Assembly: GCA_023807065.1 (NCBI GenBank)
Contig: JAJJLU010003497.1
Location: forward strand, 1-64,000
Origin: Isotricha intestinalis
Lineage: Eukaryota > Ciliophora > Litostomatea > Vestibuliferida > Isotrichidae
Length of the DNA: 64,000 nucleotides
Direction: 5' to 3'
The notes beneath the pieces were generated by a model, which saw only the letters and a program-made list of their open reading frames with translations, was not told the origin of the DNA and ran no database searches. Positions 52,115 through 63,250 of this stretch are shown piece after piece; position 1 is the stretch's first letter, and the number at the start of each line of letters is the position of its first letter. Position numbers and translations under genes: made by a program.

Positions 52115-53397
52115 CTAATCTTTTAAATTTGCATTTTCATATATAAAATCCATCACAGTAGCGAAAAGCAAATCTTTTTTGATATTCTCTCTCTCTTCAT
52201 CAGTTATATATGTCTCTTTAAATTTGTGGAGTGAACATACTATAAGCTGTTGCCATATTTTTTATTTTTTCTTCTACTTTTTCATCACTTGCTGATATAT
52301 TTTCAAGTCTATTTATCTCTTCAAGAACTAAACTTGATTTTAAATTTGCTATAGCTTGTGGTTTTTGTGCTTCTCTAAACCGCTCATAATTTTGATTAGT
52401 CATTTTTAGATAATCATCAAAACTTATTCTTTGATAATAAAGTCTATTTTCTAAATTTTTCTTTATATCATCAATTGATGCTTCTATATCTTCGTCAGCA
52501 AGATTTATATCAGTCGCTGTAACTATTTTTTCAAGAAGTTTTTGTTTGTCAGCTTGAACTGCTTTTTTTGAACCTTCTTCTAATAATTTTTTCTTTAAAT
52601 CTGCTTTGTAATCGTCTAATTTATCAAACTCAGAAATCTCTGATACAAACTCATCATTAATCTCTGGTAGTTCTTTTACTTTAACTTCTTTTATTTTTAC
52701 TTTAAATAATGCTTGTTTTCCTGCGAGTGACTCTCACCATAATCAGAAGGGAAAGTAACATTAATATCTACTTCTTCATCTATTTTATGACTGATAAGTT
52801 GGTCTTCAAAAGTATCTATAAAACTATGGCTTCCTATAGTTAGTGGATAATCTGTTCCTTTTCCACCTTTGAATCTACACCTTCTATATAACCTTCAAAA
52901 TCAATAGTAACTACATCATCTTTAGCAGTAGCTCTATCTACACTTACCATACGAGCATTTTTATCTTGCTCTATTATCAATTTTGCTTTTATATCATCTT
53001 CTGTTCAACTAACTTTTGTTTTTGTCAAATCTACACCTTTATATTTTTCTACTTTAAATTCAGGAACAAATGTAGTTGTGTAAACTAAATCTTTATCACT
53101 TCCTACTTCCAATAATTCTATTTCTAGTCTTGATAATATTTTTGAGTCAGCTTCTTTTATAGCATCATAATAAGTATTGTTGATACTTTCATTCGCAGCA
53201 TCTTCATACAAAACACTCCTGCCATAAATTTTAAATACCATCTCTTTAGCTACATGACCTTTTCTAAATCCAGGAAGTCTAAATTTTGATTTGTTTTTTT
53301 CAAATGCTTTATCTTCAGCTTTTAAAAAATCAGCATTATCTACAGTTATAGTTAGTTTTTCTTTATTATTGTTTATAGATTGTTTTGAAACTTTCAC
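52115..53397 (-). pseudogene. tig: Trigger factor chaperone
   Basis: GTG start at 53,397 behind GAGGA (KVSKQSINNNKEKLTITVDN). The ribosome-binding loop FRLPGFRKGHVAKEMV is typical of the signature G-F-R-x-G-K-x-P. A stop at about 53,005 (KVS-stop-TEDDIK) and several one-base losses follow, but the PPIase domain can be read ([19 protein letters not shown]). The C-terminal domain continues to TAG at 52,115, which overlaps the clpP ribosome-binding site. About 427 codons, a normal length. It assists folding at the ribosome exit. Confidence 0.9.
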
Positions 53398-53418
53398 TTA
53401 TGTTCCTCAGTAAAAAAA

Positions 53419-54344
53419 TTATTTTATTATTTTTGTTCTGCTCTCACCTTTTATAGCAGCGCTTGTTTTTTCAAGACTCGCTACGATAGCTTCACCGCCG
53501 CCGTTTACAAAATTTACACAAGCTTTAACTTTCGGAAGCATTGAGCCTGCAGGAAATTGACCATCATCACAATATTTTTCTGCTTCTGCTATAGTCATAA
53601 CTTCCAAATTTTTCTGGTCAGGTTTTCCAAAATTAATAGCTACTCTGACAACATCAGTAAGTAATATAAATGAATCTGCTTTTTTAAGTTCAGCAAGTTT
53701 TGCAGAAGCAAAATCTTTATCAATAACAGCTGGTGTGCCTACGATTTACCAGATTTATTTATAACTGGTATACCACCACCACCTACTGTTATAATTATAT
53801 TTCCACTATCTACTAAAGTATTGACTGTATCTTTTTCTACTACATCAACTGGTTTTGGACTTGGAACAACTTGACTGTATCCTCTACCTGAATTTCTACC
53901 ATAGTATATCCTTTTTCTTTTGATATCCCACCAACAGTTTCTTTATCGTAAAAAGCACCTATTGGCTTTGTAGGTTTTTGAATGCTTCATCATTTTCATC
54001 TACTAATACTTGTGTAACTAGAGTAGCTACATTTTTCTTAATGCCCCTTTTATTTAATTCATTTCCAATACTGTTTTGTAAATAATAACCTATATAACCT
54101 TGACTTATTGCTCCAAATTCTGGAAATGGCATATCAGCTTTTATAACTTTTGCTTCTGCTGCAGTTGACATTCCAAGATTAATCATTCCTACTTGTGGTC
54201 CATTACCATGTTCTATCACTACTTGATTACCTGCTTTTATAAGGTCAACTATAGGTTTAGCTGTTTTTTCTACTAATTCAAGTTGTTCATAAGCTGTATT
54301 TCCAAGTGCATACCACCAAGTGCTATTAAAATTTCCTTACCCAT
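53419..54344 (-). pseudogene. arcC: Carbamate kinase
   Basis: Start at 54,344 behind GGAGG ([11 protein letters not shown], the conserved N-terminal phosphate loop). Then [32 protein letters not shown], a Gly-rich ITVGGGGIPVINKSG, and the C-terminal FPAGSMLPKVKACVNFV. Each is a family landmark. Frameshifts occur near 54,320, 53,960, 53,880, 53,745 and 53,610. About 308 codons, the usual size. The enzyme makes ATP from carbamoyl phosphate in arginine or purine fermentation. The neighbours are not the usual arcABD set, so its pathway here is not clear. Confidence 0.9.
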
Positions 54345-54371
54345 TTTATTCCTCCAAAACTAATTATTATA

Positions 54372-54941
54372 TTAAGAAAAATAAGAATTAAATATATAAA
54401 TTCTTCTTATATATCTATCCATATAATCATTTAATACTGAAACTTCCATAGTTATATTTTCATGTGGATTAAAATATATAGTTTCAATAACTAAATCAAC
54501 AAATCTATTGCTTATAGTTCTTGATCAGTTTCCGTTTCTATATATATTTATCACATAATCAGCTTCGTCAGTAATATAATCACCGGTTATATCAAATGTT
54601 AAATGTGAATTATCACCACTATTAAAACTAAATCTTGCAACTTGTTCTGTAAGCCCTATAGCATAAAGATAACTTGTGCTACCAGCTATGAAAGTAGTTA
54701 TAATAGCATTGTATTGATTAAATATTCTTGAAGCAAGGTTACCAGTTAAAATTTGGTCAATATTTGTAGAATAACTTTCAGGACTTGTGCTTGATATATC
54801 TAAATATGAAGGTGTAACTAATTCATAATCATATTTTGCGATTGCTTTAGTTTGAATTACACCATTTACTACTAATCTACCTGCTGTATCTACAAATTAT
54901 CCATCTGGTATAGCAGTATTTGTATGTATAGATATAGCCAT
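54372..54941 (-). pseudogene. Hypothetical protein fragment, beta-rich
   Basis: A frame from 54,941 (MAISIHTNTAIPDG) to TAA at 54,372 of about 190 codons, broken by TAA after PDG and TGA after YRNGN. The sequence is Ser/Thr/Tyr-rich with alternating hydrophobics (GNLASRIFNQYNAIITTFIA, SGDNSHLTFDITGDYITDEA), resembling phage- or surface-type beta proteins. There is no signal peptide. The family is not recognised. Confidence 0.5.
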
Positions 54942-55023
54942 ATTGGTTAAAATAATAACAATTTGCAATGAGATAAATTAATTTAATTTATAAAAATAAA
55001 AATTGTATTAAAGGAGAAAAAAA

Positions 55024-55196
55024 ATAAAACATTTATCAAAAATCTTAATAGTATTAATATTTATATTATTTTTTTCAATGAATTGTTTTGCAAGAAGTTT
55101 AATAAATGATGGTATAGGTATTAGATTGATGTAGGTGGTGGCAGATATTTAGAGAGTAGTTGGGCTTGGGCTGATGCATCAGGCCTCGGTGCCTAA
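55024..55196 (+). pseudogene. N-terminal fragment of a secreted protein
   Basis: One of the few plus-strand bacterial pieces. AAAGGAG precedes an ATA codon where ATG is expected. Then comes a signal peptide (KHLSKILIVLIFILFFSMNC) and, after one frame change, DVGGGRYLESSWAWADASG and a stop. It ends tail-to-tail and overlapping with the vanY-like gene, so a breakpoint or deletion is likely here. Confidence 0.45.
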
Positions 55197-55911
55197 AAAA
55201 TATTCTTCTAAAGTCAAATTATTAGACATAATATATTTTGCTGCCTCTACACCTACATATCTAAAATGCCAAGGCTCGTATATTATACCTGTTATATTAG
55301 TTTTATCTTTTGGATATCTAAGTATAAATCCATAATCAGCACAATGTTTCAACATCCATTTATATCCATCAGTCTCTTCTTACTTATTATCAAGATTTTT
55401 ATAAGACATATCTATTATATCCATACATAATCCTGTCTGGTGCTCACTTGTTCCTGGAAACGGTTGATTTTTATAGCTTCCATAAATGCAACCATTTCTT
55501 TTTTCCCTTTTGACAAATTATTTTGTAATTTTTTATTGAATAAATAACCTTGTCTGTCAGAACTTCTATATCCAAAAACTACATATAGTGATATTTTATC
55601 AGCTTTAGAATCAAGTAATATTTTTTCTACTATAGGTGCAACTTCAGCATGCATTTTTTGACCACGTGTGATATCAGTTAGAGGTGGCACATAATTTAAC
55701 TCTATAGGATGAGAATAATTAGAAGTTTTAAAAATTTATCCTTCACTTTAACTTCTTCTTTTTTAATAGTAGTTAAAGGACCAGCCGTTGATATAAATAA
55801 TGCATCAGTAGCTGAACTTATTATAACAGAAGTTTCTAATGTTTTTTTATTTAATATCAAAATAAATAAGAATATAATATATAGTTTATTAATTAGTTTT
55901 TTTAGTCTCAT
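55179..55911 (-). pseudogene. D-alanyl-D-alanine carboxypeptidase (VanY family)
   Basis: Start at 55,911 (MRLKKLINKLYIIFLFILIL, signal anchor). The peptidase part has a KADKISLYVVFGYRSSDRQ segment, then, after a frameshift near 55,420, GTSEHQTGLCMDI (zinc ligands His and Asp of SxHxxGxAxD) and EPWHFRYVG (catalytic Glu and zinc His). All the metal and catalytic residues are readable across frames. Further shifts are at about 55,700 and 55,380. About 240 codons. It would trim peptidoglycan stem peptides outside the cell. Confidence 0.85.
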
Positions 55912-55965
55912 AATATCCCATTTTATTGTTTTATATTATAATTTTATAAATATATTTAAATCAAG

Positions 55966-55999
55966 CAAAAAATCCCCTTGAAAATTTAGGGGATTTTTA
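55966..55999. terminator. Bidirectional intrinsic terminator
   Basis: Stem AATCCCC / GGGGATT with an 11-nt loop, flanked by A-run and T-run on both strands, between the vanY-like gene and the repeat array. Confidence 0.7.
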
Positions 56000-56008
56000 T
56001 ATAAAAGG

Positions 56009-56192
56009 GCTCCGCAAGCGTTCGCCAGTACATTTGGGTTGCAAGCCTCTGCCCTTACAAACTTAGATTCAAGCATTTGCCCGTCCAAACTTATTTTCAA
56101 GCATTTACCCGTTCAATTTAGATTCAAGCATTTATTTTTACAAAATTAGGGTCAAATGTTCGCCCGTACATTTGGGTTACAAACATTTGCCT
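56009..56192. repeat. Degenerate tandem array, unit about 28 bp
   Basis: About six to seven units of the form TTCAAGCATTTGCCCGTACA followed by about 8 AT-rich bases (for example starting near 56,071, 56,098 and 56,123, with more diverged units on either side). There are no unique spacers, so it is not CRISPR. It lies between the terminator and the permease 3' end. Confidence 0.65.
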
Positions 56193-56205
56193 TAAAAATT
56201 CATAA

Positions 56206-57546
56206 TTATACTATACTTTTTCGTTTTTTATGCAACAATATATTAAGTACTATAGCTACTATAAATACAACTGCAACAACATTGTTTTGGAATATATCTT
56301 TTATAAGTTGTGGAGAAAATTGGAATATAGTATTTGAATCTGTAGCAGTAAATCCACTACCGATACAAAGTGCTAAAGCAGCTATAGTAAAGTTTCTATC
56401 ATTAAATCCTGCTCTATGTCTCATTTGCATACCAGAAACAAGGATTTGACCAAACATCATTATAGTACATCCACCAAGAAGTGGTTGTGGTATAGTTTGG
56501 TAGAAACCAGCAAGTGGAGGTAAAAATTCAGCTATTATAAGTATAACTGCAGCAGTACCAACTGTGAATTTATTTACAACTTTAGTCATAGCACAAAAGT
56601 CCAACATTTTGTGAGAAATTTGTTAAAGGTGAACATCCAAAAAGTCCAGCTATAGATGAAGCAACACCATCACAAGCAAGTGAAACAGATGTCTCTTCTG
56701 AAGTGATATCTCTATCAAGTCCACCTTGGCAAAGTGCTGCAGAGTCACAGATAGTTTCTGTAGCAGATACAAGGAATATAACTGTCATAGAAATAATAGC
56801 ACTTAATTCTCTTGGCATACCTGTTGGTAATGGTTGAGGAACAGCTACTTCACCTCTTGCCATTATTTCGCTAAAGTCAACCATACCAAATGGTATAGAT
56901 ACTATATAACCAACTATAAGACCAACAAGTGCTGATAATGCTTTGATAGGTCCTTTACATGCATATGACCATACTAAACAAGTGATAAATGTAATTGAAT
57001 CTATTATCCAATATTTTGGAGCACCAAAATCAGGTAGATAAGTTCCACCACCACCAAATGAATTAGTTCCTACTGTGAATAGTGATAAACAGATACCACA
57101 AACAACACAAGCAGATACTATTGGTGAAAGGATACCTTTCCAGTATTTGTAAGTAAGACCAAGCACACCTTCAATATAACCACCAACTATTACAGACGCA
57201 TAGTGATATTGTAATCTTTGCCAACTGTAGTCATCATAGCTGCAAGGAATGTGAAACTGATACTCATTATGATAGGAAGTCTACTACCAATTTTCCAAAT
57301 ACCAGCTATCTGAATAAGCCAAGCTATACCAGCGATAAACATACAGTTTTGAATAAGAATAGATACTGTATGAGAGTCCATTGGTGAACCATTAACTTGA
57401 GCAACTCCAATAACTAAAATGATAGGAGTTACTTTTGACACAAACATTGCTAAAATGTGTTGTAGAATGAAAGGAATAGCAACACCAAGAGGAATGCTAC
57501 AGTTTAGTTTGTAGACATTCTCAATTGAAGAATTTCCATTTCCCAT
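56206..57546 (-). pseudogene. NCS2-family purine (xanthine/uracil-type) permease
   Basis: Start chosen at 57,546 (MGNGNSSIENVYKLN). About 447 codons with roughly twelve to fourteen hydrophobic segments. Family landmarks: GVAIPFILQHILAMFV near the N-terminus, LIQNCMFIAGIAWLIQ, VSATETICDSAALC, the signature NFSQNVGLL, and GCTIMMFGQILVSGMQM in the C-terminal part. Two frameshifts (about 57,190 and 56,590) separate three long intact parts. A proton symporter for purine bases, most like xanthine permeases. Confidence 0.9.
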
Positions 57547-57671
57547 ACTTCTTATGTGCAATTTTTCACAAGAATTGCACTTTCCTCCTTAAAGTTTTGT
57601 TATTTTAATTATATAAAATTTTAATTTTTTCTAAAGAGTTTTTTTGCAAAAATTTTAAGAAAAATGTTTTA

Positions 57672-57704
57672 GATAAAAAAAATCAGGCAAATTAGCCTGA
57701 TTTT
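57672..57704 (-). terminator. Rho-independent terminator after rplL
   Basis: Minus-strand stem AAAATCAGGC / GCCTGATTTT with loop TAATTT, followed by T-run. Confidence 0.85.
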
Positions 57705-57729
57705 ACTATAATAACAATATATATTCTTA

Positions 57730-58108
57730 TTATTTAAGTGTACATTTAGCTCCAACTTCTTCAAAAATTTCATTTTGAATTCTTCATCTTCTGCTTTAGA
57801 TGCAGCTTCTTTTATAACTTTTGATGCACCTTCAACTAAGTTCTTAGCTTCTACTAAACCAAGTCCTGTAGCTTCACCAACAACTTTTATAACTTTAACT
57901 TTCTCAACACCTGCTTCAGTTAATTCTACATCGAATTCTGTCTTCTCTTCAGCTGCACCACCTGCTGCACCTGCTCCATCTTCTTGAACTACTACTTCTG
58001 CTGCAGCTGATACTCCAAATTCTTCCTCACATGCTTTTACTAAATCATTTAATTCAAGCACTGACATTTCTTTTTCGCACTAATAAAATCTTCTTTAGAC
58101 ATAGCCAT
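57730..58108 (-). pseudogene. rplL: 50S ribosomal protein L7/L12
   Basis: Start at 58,108 behind GGAG ([11 protein letters not shown]). One lost base near 58,070 and one near 57,765 break it. The intact centre has [19 protein letters not shown], the Ala/Gly hinge, and the C-terminal domain [33 protein letters not shown]. Across the second shift the ending is [10 protein letters not shown] and TAA. About 126 codons, normal length. It forms the ribosomal stalk with L10. Confidence 0.92.
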
Positions 58109-58148
58109 TTTAATTTTCTCCTTTTATAAATGAATATTTTTTTTTAAA

Positions 58149-58638
58149 TTATGCTGCTGATTTCTTTTCAGTGATTTGTAAGAACTCTTGCAAATTAGAT
58201 GCCGGGCTCTTAAGTGAACCAAGTAATCTTGACAACAATTCATCTCTTGATGGTATCTCAGCAATAGTTAAGATACTCTTAGCTTCATAGAATATGCCTT
58301 CTACATTTCCTGCTTTAAACTCGAGTTTTGGTGCAGTTTTAGCAAACTTAGCCAAAAATTCTTGATGGAGCTGTAATATCTGTTTTACTTAAAGCTATAG
58401 CAGTAGGTCCTTCTAAATGCTCATTTAGTGGTTCAAGTTCTGTCCCAGCTATTGCTCTTTTTATATAAGTATTTTTATATACTTTATATAAAACGCCAGC
58501 TTCTCTTAATTGTTTTCTGAGAACTGTATCTTCAGCAACATTTAGACCTCTATAGTCTACAAGAACTGAACCTTTTGCTCCATCGATTAATTGTTTAATC
58601 TCTTCAATTATAGGAACTTATAATTCAACCTTTGCCAT
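58149..58638 (-). pseudogene. rplJ: 50S ribosomal protein L10
   Basis: Start at 58,638 behind AAGGAGG (MAKVEL). A TAA follows at codon 7, then VPIIEEIKQLIDGAKGSVLV, DYRGLNVAEDTVLRKQLREA and EHLEGPTAIALSKTD. A one-base insertion near 58,350 moves the frame into AKFAKTAPKLEFKAGNVEGI, then RDELLSRLLGSLKSPASNLQ. About 163 codons, as in other bacteria. A leader RNA precedes it, and rplL follows after 40 bp. Confidence 0.92.
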
Positions 58639-58684
58639 TTTTCCTCCTTGTCGAATTTATTATTTTACCTGACAGAGTTTTTAT

Positions 58685-58775
58685 AAAAAACCCATGCCAA
58701 AGAATGGGAATTAATCATATTCTTATCTCTCGGTAGGATTTATGCTTATACGCACCTACTGTCTTCAGTAAAACT
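58685..58775 (-). promoter_or_regulatory. Ribosomal protein L10 leader
   Basis: Minus-strand ACTGAAGACAGTAGGTGC pairs with CCTACCGAGAG (58,727-58,771), the classical L10-leader fold bound by the L10-L12 complex. It is followed by a terminator-like stem CCCAT...ATGGG and T-run (58,685-58,708). It would provide feedback control of rplJ-rplL and looks intact. Confidence 0.8.
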
Positions 58776-58817
58776 ATAAATATTTTATCATAAATTTGTT
58801 AAATGTCAAGTAGAAAT

Positions 58818-60529
58818 TTATTTTTTATTTTTCGCTTCATTCATTTCTTTAATATGGTATCTATGGAAGAAATGATGTGTTTTTTCGCTAAGTGGCTCTT
58901 GCAAATAATCTTTATAATAAGCAATAACTCATGGATTCTCATGTGAAAATCTTATATTATTTGCTTTATCAAGGCTGTATAAGATATTTGACCTTGCAGC
59001 AAAATCACCACCATCAAGGTCTATCATTTGAACACCACCATTTATACAACCACCTGCACAAGCCATCACTTCTACAAAATCATATGTAACTTCTTTATTT
59101 GAAATTCTATTTATTAATTTCCTTACATTAGATAAACTATGAACCACAGCAACTTTTACTTCTACACCATTGTCAAAATCAAATGTCGCTTCTTTATATT
59201 CGTCAAGTCCAAGAACATTTTTGAAAGCATTAAATCTGGATTCTTTTTATTTACAAGATAATATGCTGAACGAAGTGCAGCTTCCATGACACCACCAGTT
59301 ACACCAAATATTACACCCGCACCAGTTCCTACTCCAAGTGGGTTGTCAAAATCAGTTTCTTCTATTCTACATATGCATCATCAACCATAGTCCAGAGAAG
59401 TAATCTATCAAGTTCTCTTGTAGTTAGGACACAATCTATATCTTTATATTATCAAGAGTAGCTTCATCTTTTTTTGTAAGACAAGGCATAATAGACACAT
59501 TAAATATCTTTTCAGGACTTACATTTAATATATCAGCATAATATGATTTAGTTATAGCATAAAACATTCCCTGTGGTGATTTAGCACTTGAAAGCCTACT
59601 AACTAAATCAGGAAATTCTGATTTTATAAATCTAAGCCAACCAGAACAACATTATGTAAACATTGGAAGACCTGATTCTCTAATTTCTGGTAATCTTTTT
59701 AAGAACTCTGAACCTTCTTCCATAATAGTTAAATCTGCAGAAAATACAGTATCAAATACATATTTAAAACCTATATGCTTAAGCACACCAGCAAGTCTTT
59801 TTTCAGTAGCAACTTCTCTTCTAAGAGAAATCCCTCGCCATAAACAGAACGAACTGCTGGAGCAACTTGAACTATAGTTACAAGTTCTTTATCATCTAAA
59901 GCATGTAATACTTTTTTTACATCATCTCTCTCATTAAGTGCACCTACTGGGCAATTCACTATACATTGTCCACAATGAACAAATTACATCAGGTAATTTT
60001 TTGTTGTTTCTTACATTTACAGAAATTTTAGCACCAGTATTAACTGCATCCCATACACTCAAGATTTGAACTTTATCACATACTTGAACACATCTCATGC
60101 ATTTTATACATTTAATAAAATCTCTTATAAGAGGAAGTGTTTTATCTCATTATTTTTTTTCATATTCTAAATTATATAGATTTTCTTCTATCCTAAACTC
60201 TTTAGCGAGATTTTGTAATTTACAATTACCATTTCTTATACAAGTAGCACAGTGGAAATTATATTGTGAAAGTATAAGTTACAAATTTACTTCTCTACCC
60301 TATCTAACTTTTCATAAATTGGTTTTTATAACCATACCTTCTGATACAAAATTATTACAACCAGTTAAAAATTTATCTCTGCCCTCAATTTCTACAATAC
60401 AAACTCTACAAGCACCTATTTCATTTAACTCTTTGTAGGAATTTTTATTCCGATACTCTTTGCTACTTCAAATATAGTAGTTCCTTCTTTCACTTGAAGA
60501 TTTTTTCCATCAATAGTTATATTTACCAT
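58818..60529 (-). pseudogene. [FeFe] hydrogenase catalytic subunit (HndD/HydA type)
   Basis: Start at 60,529 behind AAGGAG (MVNITIDGKNLQVKEGTTIF). About 570 codons. Order: N-terminal 2Fe-2S domain (GACRVCIVEIEG), His-ligated cluster (HCATCIRNGNCKLQ), two 4Fe-4S sites (CIKCMRCVQVCDK and NCPVGALNE), then the H-cluster domain. L1 is T-stop-CCSGW, where TSCCPGW is expected, L2 is IMPCLTKKDEA, and L3 is VEVMACAGGCINGG. It reduces protons or oxidises hydrogen with NAD(P)H as partner. Many shifts and a TCA-to-TAA change in L1 mean it is dead as written. A TGA (58,929) interrupts the last 36 codons. Confidence 0.9.
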
Positions 60530-60539
60530 TTCGTGCTCC

Positions 60540-62299
60540 TTACACCTCTAAATACTCCATATCCAAAATGCTCACATCTCAAGCATCTACTACATTCTTG
60601 ATATGCTTCTTCATCACTCATACTGTATTCTATAGGTTCAAAATCATTTTTTTATCTTGAGGTAATCTAAGTGAAAGATCAACTCTTCCTCAAGGCGCTT
60701 TATCATCAAAAGTCACATATGGTATATCTATATCACAAGTTATCTCCTGTCTAAAACTAAGATAGTCATCAAGATTTGGTGCTACAACTCTACCAGCTGC
60801 TATTGTTCTTATAACATTAACTAGATCATATACATAATCACCACCAGCAAATATACCATCTTCTTCTACCATACCATTGTCCATTCCTGCTATAGAACCT
60901 TTTTTTACTTGTATTCCTTTATCTTCAAAATGTTTACTATCTATTCCTTGACCAAATGATACAACTATTATATCGCAAGGAATAAACACTTCATCTTCAT
61001 TTTTATCTTTTGTGATTTTCTCTTAAATACGATTTTACTTGTCATCTGTGGATTTACTCTGATGCCTTTAACAGTGCCATCTTCATTTTTCTCTATAGCG
61101 ACAGGTGATATAAGTTCAAGTATATTACAACCTTCAGCCTCTGCACCCTATACTTCTTCTGGAAGTGCAGTCATATCAACTTTTCTTCTTATATATATAA
61201 CATTAACTGAATCAGCACCAAATCTAATTGATGACCTCGCTACATCCATAGCAACATTTCCGCCACCAACTACAACTACTTTTTTTCCTTCATATCTTGT
61301 AATGTTATCATCACCAATACTACGAAGCATTTCTGAGGCTGATATAACACCTTTAGCATGATATATATATAGCATCATAATTTTTCTTTAATTTAGAAAA
61401 CTCTATATCTTTACCTACACTAACATTAAGTTCAAATTTGATACCAGTAGACAATATAAAATTTATTTCTTCATCAAGTATCTCTCTTGGAAAATGATAA
61501 TTAGGTATACCATACCTTAACATACCACCCAATTTTTTTCTTTGTTCAAAAACTCTTACATCATGACCCATTAAGACAAATAATAAGCTGCTCTAAATCC
61601 TCCTTGCCCACCACCGATTACTGCTACTTTCTTGCCAGTTTTTTCTGCAATTTTTGATAAACTTGGATTTTTTGATTTTTCTATAGCTACTCTTTTTATA
61701 CCACGGATATTTATAGGCGAATCAATAATTGTTCTTTTACATCTGTTTTCACAAGGATGTTCACATATAAAAGCACAAGTGATTGGGAAAGGATTCATTT
61801 GTCTAATTAGATTTATTGCATCATCATATCTTCCAGCTTTCACAAGTGTTATATACCCTGGTATATCTACATGAGTATAAGTTTACACAAGCACTGGTTG
61901 ATTACTATTACAAGTGCTATTATCATTTAACACATGTTCTTTATAATCATCAAAATAGCCCTCAATGCTATCAAGTACTAAATCTCCAGATTCATGACCT
62001 ATAGCACAGTCAGCAGTTAATTGAATTACTCTTGATGTTTTTTTGATTAATTCTAAAGTATTGAGTGTAGCTTTGCCATCAAGAACACTATCAAGCAAAT
62101 TGGATAGTTTTTTAAGACTTATCCTACAAGATATGCATTTACCACAAGACTGTGACAAACACATTGTACAAAAGAACTAGTTAAATCAGCTGGCTATAAA
62201 CCTGTTGGGCTTGCTAGTATTCTTCGCTCTAAATCTTTATTATAGATGTTCATGAACAGATTCTTGTTGATCACGAATCATAATAGTTAATCTACTCAT
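60540..62299 (-). pseudogene. Hydrogenase-linked flavoprotein (NuoF-type Fe-S region fused to GltD/NfnB-like domain)
   Basis: About 586 codons from 62,299 to TAA at 60,540, 10 bp before the hydrogenase start, so the pair form an operon. The N-terminal part holds a NuoF C-terminal-like cluster site (SCGKCISCRISLKKL). Then comes a GltD/NfnB-type flavoprotein: Cys-rich CEHPCENRCKRTIID, the FAD-binding VAVIGGGQGGFRAAYYL, GGMLRYGIPNYHFPRE, the NAD(P)-binding VVVVGGGNVAMDVARSS, and GIFAGGDYVYDLVNVI. It ends in a CSRCLRCE cluster. It would feed electrons between NAD(P)H and the hydrogenase. At least six frame breaks. Confidence 0.85.
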
Positions 62300-62352
62300 A
62301 ATTAATCTGTATAATTATTTATATCCTCCTTTTTAGACTTTTTTAATTTATT

Positions 62353-63250
62353 TTAATTTAATGCTTTTTCTAACATTTCAAGATTTTTTGTCATAATATC
62401 AATATAATTAGCACCATTTTTAACATCATTTACATTTGTAGCTTGCATAGAATCCATAATTAAAATATCTTTATTTTTATCTTTATTTTTCAATTATAGT
62501 TTTAGTTATTTTTTCATCAGAGCCTTCTATTTTTATTACATGTTTCAATCCAAATTCATCAATTTTTTTAGATAAAAATATAACATTTTCAAAACTTGCT
62601 TCTGATTCAGCTGAGCAAGCAGAAAATGCAGCATAATAATCTAGATCATAATCATCAACTAAATATCTAAACGGAAATCTATCTCCAAATAATAAAATTT
62701 GATTTTTTGCATTATTAGATATGTCATAAAATTTTTTATCTGATTCATTAAGTTTAGTAACATAAACTTCACAATTTGTTTAATATATATCAGCGTTTTG
62801 AGAATCTATATCAGATATACTTTTAGTTAAATTTTCACATATCAATTTTGCATTTTGGACAGACAACAGTACATGCTCATCATATTCTTCTTCATGATAA
62901 TCTTCGCTGTGTTCTTCTTCGTGTTCTCCTTCGTGTTCTTCATCATGCTCATGTTGCATGCCTTCTTTTATCTCTTCTAATTTTTTTCTACTACCCATTA
63001 TTCTAACAAATTTATTTTAACAATGTCTTTTTTGACTACATTCTTAAATACATTTTCACCCCAGTGGTCTGACTCACCACCAACATAAACAAACATATCA
63101 GACTTTTGAATTTTAGCAATGTCAGTTACAGTTGGTTGGAAATTAAATAGGTCAACCCCATTATCAAGAAGTATGTAATATCAAAATTTTCTATTTTTTC
63201 ACCTAAGATTTCTCTAACAAAATCATAAATAGGAAAAATAGTTGCGAATA
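62353..63250 (-). pseudogene. Zinc ABC transporter substrate-binding protein, 5' cut by junction
   Basis: Begins inside the gene with FATIFPIYDFVREILG (near 63,250), so the signal peptide and lipobox are missing. Then DMFVYVGGESDHWGENVFKN, a His/Glu-rich loop (intact part starting at 62,998; repeated HEHDEEHEGEHEEEH-like pattern) that binds metal in ZnuA/AdcA proteins, and LFGDRFPFRYLVDDYDLDYY with AFSACSAESEASFENV in the C-terminal lobe. It ends TAA at 62,353. Three or more frameshifts. The loss of the start coincides with the change to eukaryotic-type AT-rich DNA. Confidence 0.88.

Larger units (their letters stand above)
40458..63250. other. 22.8-kb bacterial-type block within eukaryotic DNA
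   Basis: Base composition, Shine-Dalgarno sites, intrinsic terminators, an L10 leader and operon order (tig-clpP-clpX, rplJ-rplL, hydrogenase operon) are bacterial, most like anaerobic Firmicutes. Nearly all genes carry stops or one-base shifts. The right edge cuts a znuA-like gene after removing its signal peptide. The left edge lies 17 bp from a eukaryotic start codon. Inside, an RHS gene runs directly into an internal part of rplA. The block is either a decaying insertion or a chimeric, poorly polished read. Confidence 0.8.

Noticed and set aside
56009..56192. CRISPR array
   Set aside because: Units are adjacent and degenerate without unique spacers of constant length, and no cas genes are present.
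40458..63250. Alternative genetic code explaining in-frame stops in the bacterial genes
   Set aside because: The stops fall at positions expected to be Leu (L1), Ser (hydrogenase L1 motif) and probably Lys (L10), and single-base shifts are as frequent as stops. No one reassignment fits.
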